A DNA stretch of 64,000 nucleotides, from positions 45,384-109,383 of the forward strand of contig NZ_SNAA01000013.1 in the NCBI RefSeq assembly GCF_004358695.1, written 5' to 3'. Made by a program: the position numbers and the translations under genes. The DNA comes from Palleronia sediminis. Its GTDB lineage: Bacteria > Pseudomonadota > Alphaproteobacteria > Rhodobacterales > Rhodobacteraceae. Of the stretch, positions 35,324 through 45,148 are shown one piece after another (positions within the stretch are counted from its first letter, which is position 1; the number at the start of each line of letters is the position of its first letter). The notes below the pieces were generated by a model. That model did no database searches, was not told the origin of the DNA, and saw only the letters and a program-made list of their open reading frames with translations.

Positions 35324-36439
35324 ATGGCGCTGTCGCTCGCGCGGCTGCGCGAGCGGCTGGGCGGCGCGCGGCCGGCCGACGGGGTCGAGCCGGTGCGCCC
35401 TCCGGGCCCGTTGCTCTGGGTGCATCTCGGCGCCGGGGTCGATCCGCTCGGGATCGAGCTTGTGCTGAACGACCTGCGCGACCGCCACCCGACGCTCGCG
35501 CTGCTGGGAACGGGCGGGGCCGGGGCGCCCCCGCCGCCGCCCGACCGCAGCGGCCCCGTGCGCCGCTTTCTCGACCGCTGGGCGCCCGACGTGATCCTGT
35601 GGACCGGGGCGGACGCGTTCCCGACCCTGTGGTCCGAGGCGCTGGCGCGCAACATCGCGCAGGCCGCGGCCGAGATCGATACAGTCCCGCATCGGCTGGC
35701 GCTTGTGCGCGACCTGCACCGGTTCGACGCGGTGTTCCCGCTGCGCGCGGACCCGCGGCTGGGCATCCCCGAAATGCCCAGCGGGCGGCTCAGCACCGTG
35801 CCCTCGCCGCCCGGTGCCGATCCCGACGATGTCGAGGAAATGGCTCGATCGCTGTCGAACCGGCCGGTCTGGCTGGCGCTCGACGTGCCCGACGCCGAGA
35901 TCCCGACCGTGCTCGATGCCCATGCCGTCGCGTCGCGGCTGACGCATCGGCTGCTTCTGGTGCTGGTGCCCGAACGGGTCGAGACAGCGCGCGAGGCGCT
36001 TTTCGGCGGCGGCTGGCTGTGGTCGGCCCGCGACGAGGTCGGCACGCCCGAGCCGTCGGACCAGGTCTTTCTGGCCTGCGACGCGGCCGAGCGGGGCCTG
36101 TGGCTGCGGATCGCGCCCATCACCTATCTCGGCGGCAGTCTTGCCGGGCCTGGCCCCGCCTCGTCGCCCTATGCGCCGGCCTCTCTCGGGTCGGCGACGG
36201 TTCACGGCCCGGCGGTGGCGGGCCACGAACGTGCCGTCACGCGGCTGCATCGCGGCCGCGCGGCGCTGCGGATCGAGGGGGCCGGGCAGCTTGCCGCCGC
36301 GGTCGAAGAACTGCTGAACCCCGACCGTGCGGCGCAGATCGCCCATGACGCCTGGGCGGTGACGAGCGACGGCGCCGAGGTCTCGGCCCGCCTGCTCGAA
36401 ACGCTCGACGATCTCGTCGACGGGATCGCCCTGCGATGA
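35324..36439 (+). CDS. Divergent 3-deoxy-D-manno-octulosonic acid (Kdo) transferase-like protein
   Basis: A 371-residue GT-B-like protein lying where waaA/kdtA is expected, between DUF4170 and lpxK. It resembles WaaA in layout: VHLGAGVDPLGIELVLNDLRDRHP aligns with the N-terminal strand-helix, VRRFLDRWAPDVILWTGADAFPTLW with the next, and PITYLGGSLAGPG with the GGS loop near the C-terminus. The invariant SxGE acid of WaaA is not seen (GAGVD instead), ESELWPN is replaced by TGADAFPT, and the N-terminal membrane anchor is missing. It may be an altered Kdo transferase or an inactive relative. Its end overlaps lpxK by ATGA. Confidence 0.65.
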   Translation: MALSLARLRERLGGARPADGVEPVRPPGPLLWVHLGAGVDPLGIELVLNDLRDRHPTLALLGTGGAGAPPPPPDRSGPVRRFLDRWAPDVILWTGADAFPTLWSEALARNIAQAAAEIDTVPHRLALVRDLHRFDAVFPLRADPRLGIPEMPSGRLSTVPSPPGADPDDVEEMARSLSNRPVWLALDVPDAEIPTVLDAHAVASRLTHRLLLVLVPERVETAREALFGGGWLWSARDEVGTPEPSDQVFLACDAAERGLWLRIAPITYLGGSLAGPGPASSPYAPASLGSATVHGPAVAGHERAVTRLHRGRAALRIEGAGQLAAAVEELLNPDRAAQIAHDAWAVTSDGAEVSARLLETLDDLVDGIALR

Positions 36440-37425
36440 AGCCGCCCGCCTTCTGGTCGCGCCCTCCAGAGGCGCCGGGCTGGCAGGCGCGCGCGCTCGC
36501 GCCGCTCGCGGCGCTCTACCGCCGTCAGACGGCGCGGCGCGTGGCGGCGGCTGGCGCGACGGTCGGGCGGCCGGTGATCTGCGTGGGCAACATCAACGCG
36601 GGCGGAACGGGCAAGACGCCGACCGTGGTGGCCGTGCTCGACAGGTTGCAGCGGCTCGGGATCGCGGCCCATGTCGTCAGCCGCGGTTATGGCGGGCGGG
36701 CCGTGGGCGTCGTCCGCGTCGATCCCGCGCGCCACGCTGCGGCCGATGTCGGGGACGAGCCGCTGATGCTGGCCGCCTTTGCGCCCGTCTGGGTGGGGCG
36801 CGACCGCGCGGCGGCAGCGCGCGCGGCGGTGGATGCGGGGGCAGGGGCGATCGTGCTCGACGACGGGTTCCAGAGCCCGGCGCTGCGCCGCGACCTGTCC
36901 ATCGTCGTGGTCGATGCGCATGTGGGGTTCGGCAACGGGCGGGTCATCCCGGCCGGCCCCCTGCGCGAGCCGGTGGCGGCGGGGCTGGCGCGTGCGGACC
37001 TGCTGCTCAGCATCGGCCCTTCCGAGGCGCAGGAGCGGTTCACCCGCGACTGGCCCATCGCCTCGGCAATCACGCGCCTGCGCGGCGCGCTCGAGCCCTT
37101 GCAGACCGGCATGACATGGGGCGGCCTGCGGGTGCTGGCCTTTGCAGGGATCGGTCGACCCGAAAAGGCGTTCGACACGATGCGCGGCCTGGGGATGGAT
37201 GTCGTGCGGACCGTCGCGCTGGCCGATCACCAGCCGCTGACGACCGCGCTGATGATGCGGCTGGAACGCGAGGCCATGCAGGCCGGCGCGCAGCTCGTCA
37301 CGACCGAAAAGGACGCGGTGCGCCTGCCCGCGTCCTTCCGCCACAAGGTTCTGTTCGTCCCGGTGCGATTGCAGATCGACGACCCGGCGCCGCTCGACAC
37401 GGCGCTCGGGCGGCTGTTCGCCTAG
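36436..37425 (+). CDS. lpxK: Tetraacyldisaccharide 4'-kinase
   Basis: A 329-residue kinase that phosphorylates the 4' position of the lipid A disaccharide at the inner membrane. The P-loop is GNINAGGTGKTP (about 51-62), followed by VSRGYGGRAVGVVRVD and VLDDGFQSPALRRDL, both typical of LpxK. The start overlaps the Kdo-transferase-like gene by ATGA. Its TAG stop overlaps the TAG stop of the convergent DsbA-like gene (the sequence CTAG), so no terminator fits between them. Confidence 0.94.
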   Translation: MKPPAFWSRPPEAPGWQARALAPLAALYRRQTARRVAAAGATVGRPVICVGNINAGGTGKTPTVVAVLDRLQRLGIAAHVVSRGYGGRAVGVVRVDPARHAAADVGDEPLMLAAFAPVWVGRDRAAAARAAVDAGAGAIVLDDGFQSPALRRDLSIVVVDAHVGFGNGRVIPAGPLREPVAAGLARADLLLSIGPSEAQERFTRDWPIASAITRLRGALEPLQTGMTWGGLRVLAFAGIGRPEKAFDTMRGLGMDVVRTVALADHQPLTTALMMRLEREAMQAGAQLVTTEKDAVRLPASFRHKVLFVPVRLQIDDPAPLDTALGRLFA

Positions 37426-38102
37426 CTGTCCTCGCCGAGTTTCTCGTCGAGCACGGCCGAGAAATCGGCATAGCTCATGTTCGAGTACTTTTCGCCGTCG
37501 ATGATGAAGCTCGGCGTTGAGGTGATGTCATGGGTCTCGGCGTTGCGCTCGAAATTCCGGACCAGCGCCTCGGCCTTGGCGCCGTCGCCGAGACAGGCAT
37601 CTAGCTGTTCGTCGGTCAGGCCGGCGGTCTTGCCCACCGTCTTGAGGTTCGCGGCGATCTCGGCCGGCTCGCCCCGCGCCCATTCGCGTTGACGTTCGTA
37701 GAGCAGATCGGCGATCCCGAAATAGCGATCCTCGCCCCCGCAACGCGCGACCATCCCGGCCCAGAGGCCATAGCGGTCGAAATAGACCTCGCGATAGGTG
37801 AACTCCACCTTGCCGGTGTCGATGTAATTCTCTTTCAGCTCGGGAAAGACGATGTCGTGGAACGTGCCGCAATGGGGGCAGGTGAACGAGGCGTATTCGA
37901 TCACCTTCACCGGCGCGTCGGCATCCCCGAGCGTCATCTCGGCGATCTCGACATCGCCGCTTTCCGCGGTCTCGTCCGCCTCTTGCGCGGTCGCGCCAAA
38001 GGGGGTCAGGTCGTTGCCCGGCGCGGCGGGCTGGAGCATGTACCAGCCGCCGCCGATCACGGCGGTGGCGGCGAGGATCGCGAGGGGGGTGCGGGTCATC
38101 AT
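37422..38102 (-). CDS. DsbA-like thiol:disulfide oxidoreductase
   Basis: This 226-residue protein has an N-terminal membrane anchor or signal (about 5-24) and a short acidic stretch, followed by a thioredoxin/DsbA fold with active site TCPHCGTF (C75, C78). The cis-proline loop is ITSTPSFIIDGEKY. It likely introduces disulfides into periplasmic proteins. The ATG at 38102 is chosen (MMTRTPLAIL). It follows the DUF721 gene by 4 bases, a pair seen next to mutY in Rhodobacterales. It resembles the DSBA/BdbD branch rather than classical E. coli DsbA. Confidence 0.88.
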   Translation of the reverse strand: MMTRTPLAILAATAVIGGGWYMLQPAAPGNDLTPFGATAQEADETAESGDVEIAEMTLGDADAPVKVIEYASFTCPHCGTFHDIVFPELKENYIDTGKVEFTYREVYFDRYGLWAGMVARCGGEDRYFGIADLLYERQREWARGEPAEIAANLKTVGKTAGLTDEQLDACLGDGAKAEALVRNFERNAETHDITSTPSFIIDGEKYSNMSYADFSAVLDEKLGEDS

Positions 38103-38106
38103 CGGG

Positions 38107-38643
38107 TCACTTTTCTGTTCGGGATTTCGTGAGGACGGTGCAGGCGAGACGCTCGAGCGCGTCGCGAAAGGCGGGGTCGGACACATCGCCCACAAGGTCG
38201 CGGGCCGCGCGGATCTGCGCCTCGTCCGGGGGGCGGGGCTCTCGGGCCGGGGGCGGGCGGCCCGTGATGTCGAAGCCCGCGCCATCCTCGCCGAACCCGA
38301 TGGGCGCGGTCTGGGTCACGAGGATGCGCGCGATGGCGTTGTAGCCGTAGGCCGCGTTGATCCGGTCGCGCAGCGGCTCAAGCTGCATCTGCACCATGGG
38401 CGCCTGCGCCCCCGAGGTCAGCAGGCGCAGCGTGCCGCCCTTGCCGCGATGGCCGTATTTAACCTCGACCGGGCGGGCGATCGCGGCCAGCGCGGGGCCC
38501 GCGATCTCGTCCCAGTGGGTCAGCACCCGCGACACGGCGAAACCGCGCCCTTCGCCGACGCGGCGCACGGTGACGGACACGAGATCGGCGGCGCGCACGG
38601 CGCGCTTGCGGAATGTCCGGGTCTTGGGCGTGCGGCTGGTCAT
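38107..38643 (-). CDS. DUF721 (DciA-like) protein
   Basis: A 178-residue cytoplasmic protein with a basic N-terminus and the DUF721 core: VLTHWDEIAGPALAAIARPVEV and a LRLLTSGAQAPMVQMQLEPLRDRINAAYGYNAIARI segment, given here only as landmarks. DUF721 includes DciA, the helicase loader found in bacteria without DnaC; assignment to that role is by family. The ATG at 38643 is used. It is divergent from mutY across 62 bases and upstream of the DsbA-like gene. Confidence 0.75.
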   Translation of the reverse strand: MTSRTPKTRTFRKRAVRAADLVSVTVRRVGEGRGFAVSRVLTHWDEIAGPALAAIARPVEVKYGHRGKGGTLRLLTSGAQAPMVQMQLEPLRDRINAAYGYNAIARILVTQTAPIGFGEDGAGFDITGRPPPAREPRPPDEAQIRAARDLVGDVSDPAFRDALERLACTVLTKSRTEK

Positions 38644-38705
38644 CCGTGTCAATCTACGGTCTGAAGCGCCATGAACCAGAGGCGATAGGCGGAAAGGCAT
38701 AAATA

Positions 38706-39791
38706 TTGCGTGACACTGAGATCGGATCGGCGTTGCTTGCGTGGTATGACGTTCATGCGCGCGATTTGCCATGGCGGATCGGCCCTGCCGAAAGCGCGGC
38801 GGGCCGCCGGGCCGACCCCTATCGCGTCTGGCTGTCCGAGATCATGTTGCAACAGACCACCGTGGCGGCGGTGCGCAGCTATTTCGAGCGGTTCACCGCC
38901 ATCTGGCCCGATGTCGGCGCGCTGGCCGCCGCCGAGGATGCCCGCGTCATGGGCGAATGGGCCGGGCTGGGGTACTACGCGCGGGCGCGCAATCTGCTGG
39001 CCTGCGCACGGGCGGTGGTGTCGCTGCATGGCGGGCAATTCCCCGATACGCGTGCCGGACTCGAGGCGCTGCCGGGGATCGGGCCCTATACCTCGGCCGC
39101 CATCGCGGCCATCGCCTTTGGCCGCGCCGAAACGGTGGTGGACGGCAATGGCGAACGGGTAATGGCCCGGCTCCACGCCGTCGAGACGCCGTTGCCCGCC
39201 GCCAAGCCCGAACTCGTCGCGCTGGCCCACGCGCTGACGCCGCAAGAGCGGCCCGGCGATCACGCGCAGGCGGTCATGGATCTGGGCGCCACGGTCTGCA
39301 CGCCGCGCCGTCCGGCCTGCGGCATCTGCCCCCTGCGCCCGATGTGCCGCGCCCATGCCGCGGGGATCGCGGCGGACCTGCCCCGCAAGTCGCCCAAGCC
39401 CGCCAAGCCCGTGCGCCGCGGCGTCGCCTATCTCGCGCGGCGCGGCGACGGGGCCTGGCTGCTCGAGACGCGCCCCGCGCGGGGGCTGCTTGGCGGGATG
39501 CTGGGCTGGCCCGGTACGGACTGGGCCGAAAGGGTGCCGGACCACGCCCCGCCTCTTGCTGCCGAATGGCGCCCGGCGGGCGAGGTGCGGCATACCTTCA
39601 CCCATTTCCACCTGGTTCTCGACGTGCGCGCGGCCGGGCTGCCCCGCGACGCCCCCGCCCCCGCCGGGCTGCGCTTTGTCGGCGCCCGCGATTTCGACCC
39701 CGGCGACCTGCCGACGCTGATGCGCAAGGCGCACGCCCGCGGGGTTGCGGCACTGGGACCGATTGATGCGGGCGACGATCCGGGCCTATAG
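38706..39791 (+). CDS. mutY: A/G-specific adenine glycosylase MutY
   Basis: A 361-residue base-excision enzyme that removes adenine opposite 8-oxoguanine. Catalytic residues are E45 (WLSEIMLQQTTV) and D146 (VVDGNGERVMARL); LPGIGPYTSAAI is the helix-hairpin-helix; C198, C205, C208 and C214 match the C-x6-C-x2-C-x5-C iron-sulfur motif. A C-terminal NUDIX-like domain (VRHTFTHFHLVL) reads 8-oxoG. The start is a TTG at 38706: an in-frame stop at 38700 excludes anything earlier, and the conserved LLAWYDVHARDLPWR begins ten residues later. It runs towards alkB. Confidence 0.95.
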   Translation: MRDTEIGSALLAWYDVHARDLPWRIGPAESAAGRRADPYRVWLSEIMLQQTTVAAVRSYFERFTAIWPDVGALAAAEDARVMGEWAGLGYYARARNLLACARAVVSLHGGQFPDTRAGLEALPGIGPYTSAAIAAIAFGRAETVVDGNGERVMARLHAVETPLPAAKPELVALAHALTPQERPGDHAQAVMDLGATVCTPRRPACGICPLRPMCRAHAAGIAADLPRKSPKPAKPVRRGVAYLARRGDGAWLLETRPARGLLGGMLGWPGTDWAERVPDHAPPLAAEWRPAGEVRHTFTHFHLVLDVRAAGLPRDAPAPAGLRFVGARDFDPGDLPTLMRKAHARGVAALGPIDAGDDPGL

Positions 39792-39819
39792 CGGTCGCCG
39801 GGGGCTGAAAGGTCGGATC

Positions 39820-40935
39820 ATGTCGCATATCGTCAGGGCGCTGCCCTTCTGGATGTCCCTGCTGCTCGTGCCGGTTGTTGTCTTTGCCGCGATGCGCGGG
39901 GGGTGGAGCGTGCTTTTGGTGCCCGCCGTCGCCTGGTGGCTCTTCACGTTGATTGACAGCTTTGCCGGCCTGAACGAGGCTAATGCCGATCCTGACACGC
40001 CCGACGCGCAACTCTTCTGGTATCGCGCGGTCACGGTGTTGTGGTTTCCGGTGCAGGCGGCGCTGACCTTCGGGCTGATCTGGTACGTCACCGGCAACCC
40101 CGCCTTCGGCGCGTGGGAAAAGATCGGCATCTTTTTCGGGGTCGGCGTGCTCAGCGGCACGATCGGCGTGAACTACGCGCACGAGCTCTGCCACCAGAAG
40201 GCCCGGTGGGAGCGGCGGCTGGGCGATCTGCTGCTCGCGATGGTGTTCTATTCGCATTTCCGCTCGGAGCACCTGCTGGTGCATCACCCCTATGTGGGCA
40301 CGCCGCGCGACCCGGTGACGGCGCGCTACAACGAGGGGTTCCATCGCTATTATCCCCGCGTCCTGCGGCAATCGCTGGTCTCGGCCTTTCGCGCCGAGGC
40401 TGCGCGCCAGACGCGGCGCGGGCGGCCGTGGTATCACCGCAGCAACCCGTTCTGGCTGTACTGGTCGCTGCAGGCGGCGTTCCTGCTGCTGGCCTTTGCG
40501 CTGGGCGGGATCGAGGGCGTGGGGCTCTTGCTGATGCAGGCCGGCGTGGCGATCTGGCAGCTCGAGCTGACGAATTACGTCGAGCATTACGGGCTGACGC
40601 GCGAATATCTTGGCGATGGCCGCTACGAACACGTCAAGCCGCGCCATTCGTGGAACGCGTCGCATCGCTGGTCGAACTGGCTGCTCATCAACCTCCAGCG
40701 CCATTCCGACCATCACTACAAGCCCGACCGGCGCTTTCCGCTGTTGCAGGCCCACGCCGCGGACGAGGCGCCGCAACTGCCAGCCGGATATCCGGCCATG
40801 ACCTTTGTCGCGATGATTCCGCCGGTCTGGCGCCGGATCATGAACAAGCGCGTGCGGGCATGGCGCAAGGCCTTCTATCCGCAAATCGAGGACTGGGCGC
40901 CCTACAGCAAGGCGACCAACCCGATGCCGCGGTGA
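39820..40935 (+). CDS. alkB: Alkane 1-monooxygenase AlkB
   Basis: This 371-residue membrane di-iron hydroxylase has about six hydrophobic helices and all three histidine boxes: H121-E-L-C-H125, HLLVHH (151-156) and LQRHSDHH (292-299), plus the NYVEHYGL segment typical of true alkane hydroxylases. It inserts one oxygen into the terminal carbon of medium/long alkanes and needs rubredoxin, not encoded here. The ATG at 39820 is used; the open frame upstream covers the mutY end. It lies 28 bases after mutY and its stop is 3 bases from the convergent ppsR stop. Confidence 0.93.
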   Translation: MSHIVRALPFWMSLLLVPVVVFAAMRGGWSVLLVPAVAWWLFTLIDSFAGLNEANADPDTPDAQLFWYRAVTVLWFPVQAALTFGLIWYVTGNPAFGAWEKIGIFFGVGVLSGTIGVNYAHELCHQKARWERRLGDLLLAMVFYSHFRSEHLLVHHPYVGTPRDPVTARYNEGFHRYYPRVLRQSLVSAFRAEAARQTRRGRPWYHRSNPFWLYWSLQAAFLLLAFALGGIEGVGLLLMQAGVAIWQLELTNYVEHYGLTREYLGDGRYEHVKPRHSWNASHRWSNWLLINLQRHSDHHYKPDRRFPLLQAHAADEAPQLPAGYPAMTFVAMIPPVWRRIMNKRVRAWRKAFYPQIEDWAPYSKATNPMPR

Positions 40936-40938
40936 GGC

Positions 40939-42315
40939 CTAAAGTAGATTGTACTTGCGCAGCTTGACGTAGAGGCTCTGTCGCGAGAGGCCGAGCATCT
41001 CGGCCACGGCGACGCGGTTGTTGTCGGTCAGCTCGACCGCGGTCTCGATGCACATCCGTTCGACCACCTCGGTCGTTTCGGCCACGATATCCTTGAGCGT
41101 TGCAGTGCCCACCAGCTCGCGCGTGGACTTGAGCTTTTCGCGATCGGCCCCGGTTTGCGCACCGGCCTCGGCGCGCAGCGGCGCGCGGATGACCATGCCG
41201 AGCGACGGGTGTTCGGCATGGGCGAGGTGCGAGACCGAGATCTCGACCGGCGTTTCGGTGCCATAGGCGCCTTGCAGGCGGGTGGCATAGCCCTTGAGCT
41301 GGCCGTTGCGCACCGCGTGGTCGGACAGCACCTTTACGTCGACGCCGCCGCGGGCCAGAAAATCCCCGATGGGGCGGCCGCGCAGCTTGGTCGGGTCGTC
41401 GAGATCGACGAGGTCGAGGAATGCCTCGTTGACCGACAGGATATGTCCGTCGCGGTCGGTGAACACCATCGCGTCGACGCCGTTCTCGAACAGCCGCGCG
41501 GCGAACCCGCTATCCTGTTCGGGCTGCCCGCCGGGGCGCGTGATCCTGAGCAGCGCCATCCGTTCGCCCGAGGCGCGGAACGCCGTGGCATGAACCGATA
41601 GCGGCCGCCGGGTGCGGCGCGCGGCATAGACCGGACCTTCGTCCTCGGCGCCCGCCTCGATCAGGTCGCGCATCTCGACGGGGGTCTCGTCGCGCTGCAA
41701 TTCGCCCCCGATGGGGCGGCCGGTGAAATCGCGGATCGTCCCGCCCAGAAGCTGCGCGGCGCGCGCGTTGAGATCGGCGACGAGACCCGTGCCGATCGAG
41801 ACGAACACCACCGCATCGGCCGTCGTCTCCATCAGCACGCGCATCCGCGTCTCGACCTCGCGCTGGCCTTCGTAGTCGCGTTCGAGCGCAATCTGCGCGG
41901 CGACGAGCTGCTGCTGCATCTCGGCGATGGGCCGCAGGTCGCGCCCCAGCATGAGGATCGCGCCGTCCGGGCCGATCTCGTGCAGGCTGTAGCGGATCGG
42001 AAAGATCAAACCGTTATCGGCATGGTTGAGCTCGATGGGCCGCTCGGGATCCTCGCCGGCGGACATAGCAACCAGGCGCTTTTCGATCTTGGGCACGGAT
42101 TCGGGGGCGAGGATCTCGCGCACGTCGCGGCCCTGCCAGCCGTCGAGCGTCCCGAAGCTGGCGTGATTGCGGTTGACCAGGACAGAGAGAATCGTCCCCA
42201 GATCGTTGATGACCAGGGCGATATCCGAAGCCGAGGCGATGATATCCCCCAGCAGGTCGGGTGCGACCAGCGGGATGGAATTCGCCGACCAGTATTTCGC
42301 CCCTCGCGAGGTCAT
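40939..42315 (-). CDS. ppsR: Transcriptional repressor of photosynthesis genes PpsR/CrtJ
   Basis: This 458-residue regulator carries an N-terminal region, PAS domains (about 28-130, 160-260, 275-385) linked by a Q-rich helix (MQQQLVAAQIALERDYEG), and a C-terminal Fis-type helix-turn-helix (NRVAVAEMLGLSRQSLYVKLRKYNLL, about 433-458). PpsR binds TGT-N12-ACA pairs and represses bch, crt and puc genes under oxygen and light. C422, beside the DNA-binding domain, corresponds to the redox-active CrtJ C420/PpsR C424, but no second cysteine is present. It lies 46 bases after ppaA. Its targets are evident in front of bchF. Confidence 0.95.
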   Translation of the reverse strand: MTSRGAKYWSANSIPLVAPDLLGDIIASASDIALVINDLGTILSVLVNRNHASFGTLDGWQGRDVREILAPESVPKIEKRLVAMSAGEDPERPIELNHADNGLIFPIRYSLHEIGPDGAILMLGRDLRPIAEMQQQLVAAQIALERDYEGQREVETRMRVLMETTADAVVFVSIGTGLVADLNARAAQLLGGTIRDFTGRPIGGELQRDETPVEMRDLIEAGAEDEGPVYAARRTRRPLSVHATAFRASGERMALLRITRPGGQPEQDSGFAARLFENGVDAMVFTDRDGHILSVNEAFLDLVDLDDPTKLRGRPIGDFLARGGVDVKVLSDHAVRNGQLKGYATRLQGAYGTETPVEISVSHLAHAEHPSLGMVIRAPLRAEAGAQTGADREKLKSTRELVGTATLKDIVAETTEVVERMCIETAVELTDNNRVAVAEMLGLSRQSLYVKLRKYNLL

Positions 42316-42361
42316 ACGTGTTCTCCTGTCGCCGCATGTCTCGATCGCGCGTCGCGCGACG

Positions 42362-43138
42362 TCATGTCGCGTTTGCCCGGTTCGATGCAAGGCGGGCCTG
42401 TGAAATTACTTCGGTCAAATCGTTCGTCGCAAGGTCTGCACCGGTCTTTTCCCGGACCTGATCGGCCCCCGCGCCAAGTGCGCCTCCGCCTATGATGATA
42501 AGTGCCGTCGCGCCCATTGCGAGTCGCAGCCCGTTCACCAATGCGGCAACTTCGTCGAGATCGTCGAACTGCGCGACCGACAAGAGGACTGCGTCGTAAT
42601 CGCCCGTCGAGACGATGGCGCAGGCATCCTCGGGCGTGCGGCCGAGCAAGAGCCTGACCGAGATGCCGACACGGCGAAGCTGCGCGGTCAGCACCATCGA
42701 GCCCAGCGTGTGATACCTGTCGGACACCACGACCACCGCGGGCGCGCCCATCCGGTCGCCCCGCGGCACGTCCTCGACCGGGACGAGGTCGCGCAGACAG
42801 CCCTGAAGGCGTGCGACCGCGACCGACACGACCGCAAAGCTGAGCGAGTCGTCTTCCCAGCCGCCGCCAAGGCGGCGCGCCGCCTCGGGGATGTAGAAAT
42901 CGCAGATATCGTCGGGCGGAACGCCGTGCATCAGCATCGAATCGATCACGGCACAGCGCGCATTCGCATCGGTTCCGATCACGCTTCTGATGAGCGGGAC
43001 CAGGAACCTTTCGTCGATCTTCGGGCGCACGCTCGAGCGCGAAGCGAGTTCGTCCAGCGCCTCGGTCACGAGATCCTCCACACGGCTATGGCTCCGTGGC
43101 GGTTCCGCCTCAAGCTTGCGATTCGACGACGAGGCCAT
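42362..43138 (-). CDS. ppaA: PpaA/AerR-type cobalamin-binding antirepressor
   Basis: A 258-residue protein with a helical N-terminal half (SMLMHGVPPDDICDFYIPEAARRLG) and a C-terminal Rossmann B12-binding domain (VVVVSDRYHTLGSMVL; H143 is the likely cobalt ligand; LIIIGGGALG near the end). AerR/PpaA binds cobalamin, senses light or redox and counteracts PpsR/CrtJ. The ATG at 43138 (MASSSNRKLEAEPP) is preferred to the ORF start at 43252, which lies inside the PpsR boxes. It is divergent from bchF and precedes ppsR. Confidence 0.92.
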   Translation of the reverse strand: MASSSNRKLEAEPPRSHSRVEDLVTEALDELASRSSVRPKIDERFLVPLIRSVIGTDANARCAVIDSMLMHGVPPDDICDFYIPEAARRLGGGWEDDSLSFAVVSVAVARLQGCLRDLVPVEDVPRGDRMGAPAVVVVSDRYHTLGSMVLTAQLRRVGISVRLLLGRTPEDACAIVSTGDYDAVLLSVAQFDDLDEVAALVNGLRLAMGATALIIIGGGALGAGADQVREKTGADLATNDLTEVISQARLASNRANAT

Positions 43139-43215
43139 AGGGGTCCGCCTCCCTTCGTTCGACCGGCCGGAAGGCGGGCCGGTTTCATGGAAACCTTCGG
43201 GGAAAACGATTGGGT

Positions 43216-43233
43216 TGTCAAAGCAGATTGACA
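43216..43233. promoter_or_regulatory. PpsR binding site 1 (TGT-N12-ACA)
   Basis: TGT at 43216-43218 and ACA at 43231-43233 are separated by exactly 12 bases, the PpsR/CrtJ consensus. It lies 78 bases upstream of ppaA and 86 bases upstream of bchF, and contains TTG-like -35 material. Confidence 0.85.
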
Positions 43234-43271
43234 GAAGGGCAGGGCGATCCACCCGAGTGTCAATCTCAAGG

Positions 43272-45093
<1,822 letters not shown>

Positions 45094-45148
45094 CGCAGCC
45101 TCGCCCCCCGATCACCGCGCTCGCGCCTTTGCCGTCGGACCGCCGGAC

